The notes under the pieces are model-generated. The model was not told the DNA's origin. It saw nothing but the letters and a program-made list of their open reading frames with translations, and searched no databases. Positions 6,382 to 12,565 of a stretch of DNA of 18,339 bases are shown here, one piece after another. Both the position numbers and the translations under genes were made by a program. Source of the DNA: an uncultured Gammaproteobacteria bacterium (GTDB lineage: Bacteria > Pseudomonadota > Gammaproteobacteria > UBA9214); contig CAJQOV010000053.1 of assembly GCA_905480065.1 (NCBI GenBank), positions 1-18,339 on the forward strand, given 5' to 3'. Position 1 is the first letter of the stretch; every line of letters begins with the position of its first letter.

Positions 6382-7923
6382 ATGAGCGAAAACATCGGTG
6401 CAAAACAGCGACTTCTGATCGTCGATGACTCCAAGGTGATCCGCGTCACCGCGCGCAAAATCCTGCAGAATCACTTTGCAACCGTTGAAGCAGTCGATGG
6501 CGCCAATGCCTGGGAAATTCTGAATGCGGGGCCGGCGTTTTCACTGGTCGTCTCTGACCTTACCATGCCGAACCTGGACGGCTTCGGATTACTGGAAAAA
6601 ATCCGCAGTTCGCATCAGCCCGATATCAGCGACCTGCCAGTCATCATCATCACCGGTGCGAATGACTCGGAGTCAACCATGCAGCGTGCCCGCGCGGCCG
6701 GTGCCACCGATTTCATTGGCAAACCGTTCGATGCCGTGCATCTGCTTGCGCGCACCCAGGCACATGCCAATGCCTACGTTTCCAAACGCTCATTGAAAGT
6801 GTATGCGTTGAGCCTGGAAGAGCAGTCGCTGGTGGATACACAAACCGGGCTTGCCAATGAAGCGGCATTTATGGACCGTGGTTATCAGCAGCTTTCTTAT
6901 GCAATCCGGCACAACAGCAGGTTTGCACTCGCACAGATTGAAATCGATCATTTTGGTGACCTGTTCAAGCAACATGGCAAAACCGCTACAGACATGGTTA
7001 TCAAATACGCCGCGACTGTGCTCGAATCAGGCATCCGCCAGGAGGATATGGCCGCGCGCATCGGCGCAGCACGATTCGCCATGCTGCTGCCCGACATGGA
7101 CCAGACCGGCATTCACCGGCTTACTGACCGCATCAGCAACGATATCCGTAATCGCACCGTCAAGTACGGCAACGGGAAAATTCACTTTACCGTCAGCATC
7201 GGTATCGCAGCACCCGCCATCGAACAGGATACCCGGCTGGAGATACTGCTGCACGCAGCAGGCAACAGCCTGCGTGACGCAATCATTGCCGGCGGTGACC
7301 GGATTGTCATCCATGAGAGCGGAAGCTCCACACCGCCAACGACCACCACGAATATTTCCCGGCACATGGACTCCGCTGCAATCGCCGATATTATCGCCGA
7401 AACGGCGCATTACAGCGTGAACGACGGAGGGGCGGCGGAAACAGAATCGGTGACAATTACCGCCACCACCCTGGCCGACAGCGTTGTTGCACAACTGCCT
7501 GAAGTCACCGCCGAGCCGGCAATCAACATCGAGGCCGTAACATTGCAGGAGCCGGATATTTTCCCCGTCAGCCCGGCTGCGCAGGAAAATAACGCCCCGC
7601 ATCACCACGACGACGAAGAAATCCTGATCACTTCACCCTACGACCTGTTCGGGGACTTGCGCGAGACCGACACAGCGGCTGATTCTTCCGGCCCCTGGCA
7701 AATTGCAAATAATGATCCCCTCCCCAAGGCACAAGCCGCCTGCGCAGTTACGCCGGCCACACCAGTACAACCGGTCATGGCAGTACAACCGGTCATGGCA
7801 GAATCCGCCCCAGGTGCGGCAGAGGAATCGGCCGAGATACCGGAAATTATTCCGGATCAACCCCGTAGCGGCCTGTTTCGACGCCTGCTGGCGTTGTTTA
7901 CGCGTTCGCGCCAGTACACCTGA
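6382..7923 (+). CDS. REC-GGDEF response regulator with degenerate cyclase site, intact I-site and long acidic C-terminal tail
   Basis: This 513-residue protein begins with a CheY-like receiver (about 8-128): Asp15-Asp16, phosphoacceptor Asp59 in VSDLTMP, Thr91 and Lys114 are all present, so phosphorylation is likely. A GGDEF-fold domain follows (about 148-310), starting with DTQTGLANEAAF. The signature motif is Gly-Ala-Ala-Arg-Phe at 228-232, so the metal-binding acid and nucleotide contacts are lost; cyclase activity is not expected. Exactly five residues before it lies RQED (219-222), a canonical RxxD I-site that binds c-di-GMP. Residues about 320-490 are Ala/Glu/Pro-rich and probably disordered, including a VQPVMA duplication. 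The end is a basic amphipathic helix (SGLFRRLLALFTRSR). AGG 7 nt before the ATG supports the start. Likely a phospho-gated c-di-GMP effector. Confidence 0.9.
   Translation: MSENIGAKQRLLIVDDSKVIRVTARKILQNHFATVEAVDGANAWEILNAGPAFSLVVSDLTMPNLDGFGLLEKIRSSHQPDISDLPVIIITGANDSESTMQRARAAGATDFIGKPFDAVHLLARTQAHANAYVSKRSLKVYALSLEEQSLVDTQTGLANEAAFMDRGYQQLSYAIRHNSRFALAQIEIDHFGDLFKQHGKTATDMVIKYAATVLESGIRQEDMAARIGAARFAMLLPDMDQTGIHRLTDRISNDIRNRTVKYGNGKIHFTVSIGIAAPAIEQDTRLEILLHAAGNSLRDAIIAGGDRIVIHESGSSTPPTTTTNISRHMDSAAIADIIAETAHYSVNDGGAAETESVTITATTLADSVVAQLPEVTAEPAINIEAVTLQEPDIFPVSPAAQENNAPHHHDDEEILITSPYDLFGDLRETDTAADSSGPWQIANNDPLPKAQAACAVTPATPVQPVMAVQPVMAESAPGAAEESAEIPEIIPDQPRSGLFRRLLALFTRSRQYT
7763..7798 (+). 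repeat. 18-bp perfect tandem duplication inside the REC-GGDEF gene
   Basis: CAGTACAACCGGTCATGG occurs twice in direct succession (7763-7780, 7781-7798). The unit is a multiple of three, so the frame is kept and residues VQPVMA are doubled in the disordered tail. Probably a recent slippage event and a potentially variable site. Confidence 0.9.
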
Positions 7924-7932
7924 ACCCGTCAA

Positions 7933-7961
7933 CAGCAGCCGGCCGCCAGGGCATGCTGCTG
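7933..7961 (+). terminator. Possible weak hairpin after the REC-GGDEF gene
   Basis: CAGCAGC (7933-7939) pairs with GCTGCTG (7955-7961) across a 15-nt loop, 10 bp after the stop codon. There is no U-tract (the next bases are TTCCC), so it is at best a weak or Rho-assisted terminator. Confidence 0.25.
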
Positions 7962-7990
7962 TTCCCAGAACATGGCAGTTTGCCTATAAT
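7962..7990 (+). promoter_or_regulatory. Predicted sigma70-type promoter for yajQ
   Basis: TTCCCA (7962-7967), a 17-bp spacer and a perfect TATAAT (7985-7990) lie 44 bp before the yajQ ATG. This indicates that yajQ can be transcribed independently of the upstream REC-GGDEF gene. Confidence 0.6.
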
Positions 7991-8034
7991 CACGGGCACT
8001 GCAATGCCGGCCGGCTACCGCCGCGGACCCGTTC

Positions 8035-8517
8035 ATGCCCTCGTTCGATATTGTTTCCGAAGTTGATCTCCACGAAGTAAGCAATGCGGTTGATCAGGCC
8101 AATCGCGAGGTCGGCAACCGCTTCGACTTCAAGGGAACCGACTCCCGCATAGAGCGCAGTGACGCCGTGCTGACGCTCCACAGCCAAAGTGAATTTCAGT
8201 TGCGCCAGATGCAGGACATCCTGCACAACAGGCTGGCCAGGCGCGGCGTGGATATCAATGCACTGGCGGATGAAGAGGTCATTGTGCGCGGCAACCGGGC
8301 AACGCTTGCCACCACCATACGCCAGGGCATCGATCAGGACACCGCCAGACAACTGATCCGTCAGATCAAGGATTCGAGAGTGAAAGTCCAGGCCGCGATC
8401 CAGGGTGACAGGGTCCGCGTTTCGGGCAAGAGCCGGGATGATTTACAGAAAATTATCAGCAGCTTGCGTGAATCGGCAGGCGACCTCCCCCTGCAGTACA
8501 TCAACTTTCGCGATTGA
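8035..8517 (+). CDS. yajQ: YajQ family cyclic-di-GMP/nucleotide-binding protein
   Basis: This 160-residue protein matches YajQ end to end: it opens with MPSFDIVSEVDLHEVSNAVDQA, continues with NRFDFKGTDSRIE and TIRQGIDQDTARQLIRQIKDSRVKVQAAIQGD, then RVSGKSRDDLQKIISSLR and a C-terminal DLPLQYINFRD. The fold is two ferredoxin-like domains. In Xanthomonas and Pseudomonas, YajQ-type proteins bind c-di-GMP and act through transcription factors; in E. coli binding to nucleic acid and ribosomal roles have been proposed. The ribosome binding site is weak. It has a good predicted promoter and lies directly downstream of a REC-GGDEF protein, which makes a shared c-di-GMP theme plausible but not proven. 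Confidence 0.96.
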   Translation: MPSFDIVSEVDLHEVSNAVDQANREVGNRFDFKGTDSRIERSDAVLTLHSQSEFQLRQMQDILHNRLARRGVDINALADEEVIVRGNRATLATTIRQGIDQDTARQLIRQIKDSRVKVQAAIQGDRVRVSGKSRDDLQKIISSLRESAGDLPLQYINFRD

Positions 8518-8555
8518 ATGCAGCAGCGCCCGGCTGGCGCAGGAAATACCGCAAT

Positions 8556-8570
8556 ACTGTTCAGACTGGC
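8556..8570 (+). promoter_or_regulatory. FadR-like partial palindrome overlapping the fabA -35
   Basis: ACTGTTCAGACTGGC agrees with the remembered FadR consensus ACTGGTCNGACCAGT at ten of fourteen informative positions. It overlaps the predicted fabA -35 hexamer. In E. coli, FadR activates fabA from a site near -40. Whether this organism has FadR cannot be seen here, so this is a weak candidate. Confidence 0.3.
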
Positions 8571-8588
8571 AGCGAAGTAGACTAGAAT
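8560..8588 (+). promoter_or_regulatory. Predicted sigma70-type promoter for fabA-fabB
   Basis: TTCAGA (8560-8565), a 17-bp spacer and TAGAAT (8583-8588) lie 38 bp before the fabA ATG. The -35 matches consensus at four of six positions and the -10 at five of six. Confidence 0.55.
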
Positions 8589-8626
8589 AGCGCGACTTTT
8601 ATCCAACCGGCAGCGCAAACCCACCC

Positions 8627-9178
8627 ATGACCCAGTCAAACCAGAGCAACAACATGCCCAATCACCACCCGCAAGACAGCTTCACCAAGGATGAGCTGCT
8701 GGAGTGCGGGCATGCCCGCCTGTTCGGGCCAGGCAATGCGCAGCTACCGCTGCCCCCGATGCTGATGTTCGACCGCATCATCACCATCAACAAGGATGGT
8801 GGCGATCACCACAAGGGCCTGATTATCGCCGAGCTCGACGTTGATCCGAGCCTGTGGTTCTTTGACTGCCATTTCGAGGGTGACCCGGTGATGCCGGGCT
8901 GTCTGGGTCTGGACGCCATGTGGCAGCTGGTCGGTTTCTTCCTGGGCTGGGCAGGCAGCCCCGGCCGCGGCCGGGCACTGGGCGCAGGGGAAGTAAAATT
9001 CACCGGACAGGTCACGCCAAAAAACAACATGATTACCTACCGCATCCACATGAAACGCGTAATCCAGCGCAAGCTTAACATGGGCATTGCCGACGGCGTC
9101 ATGGAGGTCGATGGGCGCGTCATCTATGCCGCGACCAACCTGCGGGTGGGCCTATTTACTTCAACAGATAAATTCTAG
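8627..9178 (+). CDS. fabA: 3-hydroxydecanoyl-ACP dehydratase/isomerase FabA
   Basis: FabA dehydrates 3-hydroxydecanoyl-ACP and isomerises trans-2- to cis-3-decenoyl-ACP, the branch point of anaerobic unsaturated fatty acid synthesis. The hot-dog fold active site is intact: His82 in FFDCHFEGDPVMPG and Asp96 in GCLGLDAMWQLVGFFLGW. GRALGAGEVKFTGQV and the C-terminal VDGRVIYAATNLRVGLF strand match E. coli FabA almost position by position. At 183 residues it is about ten longer than E. coli FabA, because of a polar N-terminus (MTQSNQSNN). ATG 8654 is an alternative start, neither having a strong ribosome binding site. It forms an operon with fabB, 11 bp downstream. Confidence 0.98.
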   Translation: MTQSNQSNNMPNHHPQDSFTKDELLECGHARLFGPGNAQLPLPPMLMFDRIITINKDGGDHHKGLIIAELDVDPSLWFFDCHFEGDPVMPGCLGLDAMWQLVGFFLGWAGSPGRGRALGAGEVKFTGQVTPKNNMITYRIHMKRVIQRKLNMGIADGVMEVDGRVIYAATNLRVGLFTSTDKF

Positions 9179-9189
9179 GATTCTTTACT

Positions 9190-10410
9190 ATGCGACGCGT
9201 CGTAATTACCGGAATCGGGGTAGTCTCCAGCCTCGGCAACAACAAGCAGGAGGTAACCGCTTCACTGCATGATGGCCGTTCCGGCATTGAATATATCGAT
9301 GAATACCGGGAACTCGGCTTCCGTAGCCATATCGGTGGCACCGTCAATATAGACACGGAAGCACGCATCGACCGCAAGCTGCGCCGGTTCATGGGCAACA
9401 GCGCTGCCTATAACTATATTGCCATGCAGGAAGCGGTCGAGGACTCCGGCCTTGCTGACAACATGGTATCCAATGAACGTACCGGCCTGATTGCAGGTTC
9501 CGGCGGCGCTTCGACTGAAAACGTTGCGCTGGCTATCGACACCCTGCGCGAAAAAGGCCTGCGACGTGTCGGCCCGTACATGGTGCCACGCACCATGTCC
9601 AGCACCAATTCAGCCTGCCTGGCCACGCCGTTCAAGATACACGGCGTCAATTACTCGATCAGTTCGGCCTGCTCGACCAGCGCGCATTGCATCGGCAATG
9701 GTTATGAGCTGATTCAGTTTGGCAAGCAGGATATCGTGTTTGCCGGCGGCGGCGAGGAACTGCACTGGACGCTGACGCTCATGTTCGACGCCATGGGCGC
9801 CCTGTCATCCAAGTACAACGACGCCCCGACCACGGCTTCACGAGCCTATGATGCAAACCGCGACGGTTTTGTGATTGCCGGCGGTGGCGGCATGGTGGTA
9901 CTCGAGGAACTGGAACACGCCCGCGCACGCGGGGCAAAGATCTATGCCGAACTGATCGGTTATGGTGCCACCTCGGACGGCTATGACATGGTGCAACCGT
10001 CCGGAGAAGGCGCCGTGCGTTGCATGCGCCAGGCGTTATCAACGGTGGATGAGCCGGTTGACTACATCAACGCGCACGGCACCAGCACACCGGTCGGAGA
10101 CATGCGTGAGCTGGAGGCAATCGGAACCGTGTTTGGCAACAACATCCCGAAGATCAATTCCACCAAGTCCCTGTCGGGGCACTCGCTGGGGGCGGCCGGG
10201 GTACACGAGGCGATCTATTCACTGCTGATGATGCAGGCTGATTTCCTGTGTGCGTCTGCCAACATTACCGAGATTGATCCACTGGGTGCCGGTTTCCCGA
10301 TCATTCGCGAGCGCATCGACAATGCCGGCACCAATATCATCATGTCGAACAGCTTCGGCTTCGGTGGCACCAACGCCACGCTGGTGTTCAAACGCTGGCA
10401 GGACGGCTGA
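9190..10410 (+). CDS. fabB: 3-oxoacyl-ACP synthase I FabB
   Basis: FabB elongates acyl-ACP with malonyl-ACP and is required to extend the cis-3-decenoyl product of FabA. The catalytic set is intact: Cys161 in SSACSTSAHCIG, His296 in NAHGTSTPVGD, Lys326 and His331 in TKSLSGHSLGAAG. The C-terminal SNSFGFGGTNATLVF motif is present, and 406 residues is the usual length. TAGGA at the fabA stop supplies the ribosome binding site, 9 nt before the ATG, so the two genes are translationally close. The stop lies only 4 bp from the stop of the convergent thioredoxin-fold gene, so transcripts must overlap or end by a factor-dependent mechanism. Confidence 0.98.
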   Translation: MRRVVITGIGVVSSLGNNKQEVTASLHDGRSGIEYIDEYRELGFRSHIGGTVNIDTEARIDRKLRRFMGNSAAYNYIAMQEAVEDSGLADNMVSNERTGLIAGSGGASTENVALAIDTLREKGLRRVGPYMVPRTMSSTNSACLATPFKIHGVNYSISSACSTSAHCIGNGYELIQFGKQDIVFAGGGEELHWTLTLMFDAMGALSSKYNDAPTTASRAYDANRDGFVIAGGGGMVVLEELEHARARGAKIYAELIGYGATSDGYDMVQPSGEGAVRCMRQALSTVDEPVDYINAHGTSTPVGDMRELEAIGTVFGNNIPKINSTKSLSGHSLGAAGVHEAIYSLLMMQADFLCASANITEIDPLGAGFPIIRERIDNAGTNIIMSNSFGFGGTNATLVFKRWQDG

Positions 10411-10414
10411 ATAG

Positions 10415-11458
10415 CTAGCGGAATTCCAGCGGCTGGCGTGACTCACGCCAGCGCTGGAACGTCTCATGCTCGAGATACCCGCCCTCGAGAATATAATCCA
10501 GCACGTTTTGCAGGCGATAGAACTGCACCACGGAATCCACGCGGATGATCTCGTGGCCATTGGCATCGAAAAAGATCAGCGTCGGCGTATAGAACAGGCC
10601 GAGCCGCTCGGCCCACTGGTGCGCCGTCAGTCGCTCCCCCGCCGGGGTAACCACCGGCGTGTCGGACCAGAACGACAACTGCACCACTTCCAGCTGGCCG
10701 AAGCGCTGGCGGATTCCTGCATCCTGCATCGGACCGGTATGCAGCACATCACAGGCATGGCAGTTGCCTTGCTCGAATATCACGACCAGCGGCCGCTCGC
10801 CGGCAATCCGGCTGCGATCCAGCATGTACGGTCCCGGCAGGAAGAACGACTCCTCGCTCAATTCGCCCGGCTCGAACACCAGCGGGACATCCGCACGGGC
10901 CAGGTACTTGGGAAAGGTCTCCTCGCGGTAGTGGCCATCCGCCACGTACTCGAGTGCGGCACGGAACCGGTACGGGGGGTAATAGCCGCGCAGTCGCAGC
11001 GCCTCCTCGCCATCCAGCGCGTAAAACACCACTGATGGCGTAAAGTTGGTTTTCTCCCGGGTGGCAAAACGGTTCTCGTCCAGTGCAGCGCCCTGCAGGT
11101 CGGTGACCTGGTTGTGGCCATGAATGTCGATCCCGATGACATCGAATCGCTCCGTCATGTAGAGACGAATATCATCCCTTGCCAGATCATGTTCGAGAAA
11201 CTGCCGACAGTAGGCACAGTACTTCTGGCCGAAATAGACCACCAGACCGGCCTTGTTCGACTTGTGCGCCTCCGCCAGATCCTCGCGCAGATCAAGAAAA
11301 CTCAGTTTGAACCAGTCCGGAAACGCCAGCGGCTCTTGCAGCGGCTGGTCATCAAATTCAGGAAATTCCTGTTCCGCAACGGCCGGGACAGACATCGCAA
11401 CCAGTGCCCAGACGAGGGTAGCTGCGAGTACCCTTGTAATGCGCCGGTGTTGCCCCAT
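10415..11458 (-). CDS. Periplasmic protein with two thioredoxin-like domains
   Basis: I start at ATG 11458 because GGGGGAGG lies 7 nt upstream and a signal peptide then follows: RRITRV, a hydrophobic LAATLVWALVAMS core, cleavage at AVA-EQ (28/29). The 347-residue product has two thioredoxin-like units. The first (about 50-190) has Cys81-Ala-Tyr-Cys84 and cis-Pro141 in FTPSVVFY. The second (about 215-330) has Cys233-His-Ala-Cys236 and cis-Pro292 in YTPTLIFF. It is therefore likely a periplasmic thiol-disulfide protein, related in type to SoxW/DsbE-like thioredoxins; partner and direction of electron flow are unknown. It is 20 bp downstream of queD, in the same operon. The double-domain build is unusual. 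Confidence 0.85.
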   Translation of the reverse strand: MGQHRRITRVLAATLVWALVAMSVPAVAEQEFPEFDDQPLQEPLAFPDWFKLSFLDLREDLAEAHKSNKAGLVVYFGQKYCAYCRQFLEHDLARDDIRLYMTERFDVIGIDIHGHNQVTDLQGAALDENRFATREKTNFTPSVVFYALDGEEALRLRGYYPPYRFRAALEYVADGHYREETFPKYLARADVPLVFEPGELSEESFFLPGPYMLDRSRIAGERPLVVIFEQGNCHACDVLHTGPMQDAGIRQRFGQLEVVQLSFWSDTPVVTPAGERLTAHQWAERLGLFYTPTLIFFDANGHEIIRVDSVVQFYRLQNVLDYILEGGYLEHETFQRWRESRQPLEFR

Positions 11459-11478
11459 GCGATTGCCTCCCCCCAGCG

Positions 11479-11886
11479 TCAGCCAGTCGGGCAATAACTG
11501 GCATAACTGGTTTCCGTCTCCCACAGGGCCACCTCGATCACCGGGTAACCCTTGCCTGCCACATAATCATAGATCATGCGCGCAATTGCCTCCGCGGTAG
11601 GATTCTGTTCGGTCGCAAGTACCCGTTCCCCGGCCGACTGCAACAGCGGCAACAGGGGATCCTCCCGGTGTAACAGCAGCGTGTGGTCAATCTCGCGATC
11701 CAGCCAGTCCCAGACCAGGCGCTTCACCCCGCTGAAATCCTCCACCATGCCGCGCTCGTCCAGGGTTTCACTTTCGAGCGTAATCACGGCGCGCGCATTG
11801 TGCCCGTGCAGGTGCCGGCACTTGCCCTGGTAATTCAGCAGTCGATGTCCGTAGCAAAACGACACGGATTTTGAGACACGGTACAT
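11479..11886 (-). CDS. queD: 6-carboxy-5,6,7,8-tetrahydropterin synthase QueD
   Basis: QueD makes 6-carboxytetrahydropterin from dihydroneopterin triphosphate, the second step of queuosine/7-deazaguanine synthesis. The 135-residue product has the zinc ligands His14 (FCYGHRL), His27 and His29 (HLHGHN), catalytic Cys23 (GKCRHLHGH) and the C-terminal EVALWETETSYASY segment with the pterin-anchoring glutamate. The frame extends upstream to 11991, but that stretch does not fit the family, and GGAA precedes ATG 11886 by 7 nt. No queC, queE or queF gene is in the window, so the rest of the pathway must lie elsewhere. The paralogy with sepiapterin-type 6-pyruvoyltetrahydropterin synthases leaves slight doubt over exact reaction. 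Confidence 0.93.
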   Translation of the reverse strand: MYRVSKSVSFCYGHRLLNYQGKCRHLHGHNARAVITLESETLDERGMVEDFSGVKRLVWDWLDREIDHTLLLHREDPLLPLLQSAGERVLATEQNPTAEAIARMIYDYVAGKGYPVIEVALWETETSYASYCPTG

Positions 11887-11989
11887 GTGCGGGTTCCAGG
11901 ATATGCAGTTAGACAATAGCGTTAAGAAAACACATTCGGTTCCAGCGCTAACCGGCAAAAATGTGGCAACGGCCCGGCCGATTACAAAC

Positions 11990-12018
11990 ATTGTATGAAC
12001 CCTACCCCACTATGGCTA
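11990..12018 (-). promoter_or_regulatory. Predicted promoter for queD operon
   Basis: On the minus strand, TAGCCA (12018-12013) and TACAAT (11995-11990) are spaced by 17 bp, leaving a leader of about 100 nt before queD. The leader contains short inverted repeats (CGGCC-C-GGCCG at 11970-11980 and CGGTT/AACCG) but no riboswitch I can recognise. Confidence 0.4.
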
Positions 12019-12046
12019 TACATATCGTCGATAAAGTTATTAGAAT
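12017..12046 (+). promoter_or_regulatory. Predicted promoter for the Sel1-repeat gene
   Basis: TATACA (12017-12022) and TAGAAT (12041-12046) with an 18-bp spacer lie 42 bp before ATG 12089. It overlaps the -35 of the oppositely directed queD promoter candidate, so the two may interfere or share regulation. Confidence 0.4.
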
Positions 12047-12088
12047 GCTATCCATGTGCATGATTTTTGAAGTATTGGAAAGACGCTG

Positions 12089-12466
12089 ATGGCCGGCATG
12101 CCAACATGGACCATTCTGGGTGGCGGATACCAGTCCTATCTCAAGGGGGACTACCGCGCGGCCTACGAAGAATGGCTGCCGCTGGCAGAGCTCGGCGACG
12201 TCGAGGCACAATACAACCTGGGTGTGATGTACGACGAAGGCGCCGGGGTGGAACAGGATTACGCTGCCGCTGCCGCCTGGTACCGCAAGTCGGCGGAGCA
12301 GGGATTTGTCGATGCCCAGACCAACCTCGGCCTGATGTACTACAACGGGCAAGGGGTTGCCCGGGACCATGGCGAAGCGGCGCGCTGGTTCAGCAAGGCC
12401 GCAAGCCAGGGTGACCAGGAAGCTGCCGAATTTCTGCAGCGCATCCACGCTGCAACCGGCACCTAG
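12089..12466 (+). CDS. Sel1-repeat (TPR-like) protein without signal peptide
   Basis: This 125-residue protein is mostly Sel1 repeats: a partial helix pair at about 14-36 and two full units, 38-73 (EAQYNLGVMYDEGAGVEQDY...WYRKSAEQGF) and 74-109 (DAQTNLGLMYYNGQGVARDH...WFSKAASQGD). Sel1 proteins are helical scaffolds for protein-protein contacts and are often exported. Here no signal peptide is visible and an in-frame stop at 12068 prevents extension, so the protein is either cytosolic or a shortened form. GGAAAG lies upstream of ATG 12089. A 9-codon ORF (ATG 12060) ends in TGATG overlapping this start, which could be coincidence. No partner can be inferred from neighbours. Confidence 0.8.
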   Translation: MAGMPTWTILGGGYQSYLKGDYRAAYEEWLPLAELGDVEAQYNLGVMYDEGAGVEQDYAAAAAWYRKSAEQGFVDAQTNLGLMYYNGQGVARDHGEAARWFSKAASQGDQEAAEFLQRIHAATGT

Positions 12467-12507
12467 ACGGACCCGGCATCCCCGCGCGCCAGAACGTAAA
12501 ATGCCAA

Positions 12508-12525
12508 TATAATCAGAATATTCTG
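12508..12525 (+). promoter_or_regulatory. nadA -10 element followed by a 12-bp perfect palindrome
   Basis: TATAAT at 12508-12513 is directly followed by CAGAATATTCTG (12514-12525), a perfect palindrome placed at the expected transcription start. The GC-rich -35 region is poor. The position suits a repressor operator for NAD biosynthesis, but the motif is not one I can assign to NadR, NrtR or NadQ. Confidence 0.4.
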
Positions 12526-12565
12526 GCAGACATCTCATTTACATCATCAGTGCACGATACCAGCC

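Noticed and set aside
8526..8540. GC-rich hairpin GCGCC/GGCGC after yajQ as an intrinsic terminator
   Set aside because: Stem of only five pairs and followed by AGGAAATACC, no T-tract.
11887..11991. Extended QueD N-terminus or preQ1 riboswitch upstream of queD
   Set aside because: Family proteins start near MYRVSKSVSF; the leader has short inverted repeats but no recognisable preQ1 aptamer core.
12002..12538. Minus-strand ORF of 178 codons opposite the Sel1 gene
   Set aside because: Fully antisense to a clear Sel1-repeat protein; no family resemblance.
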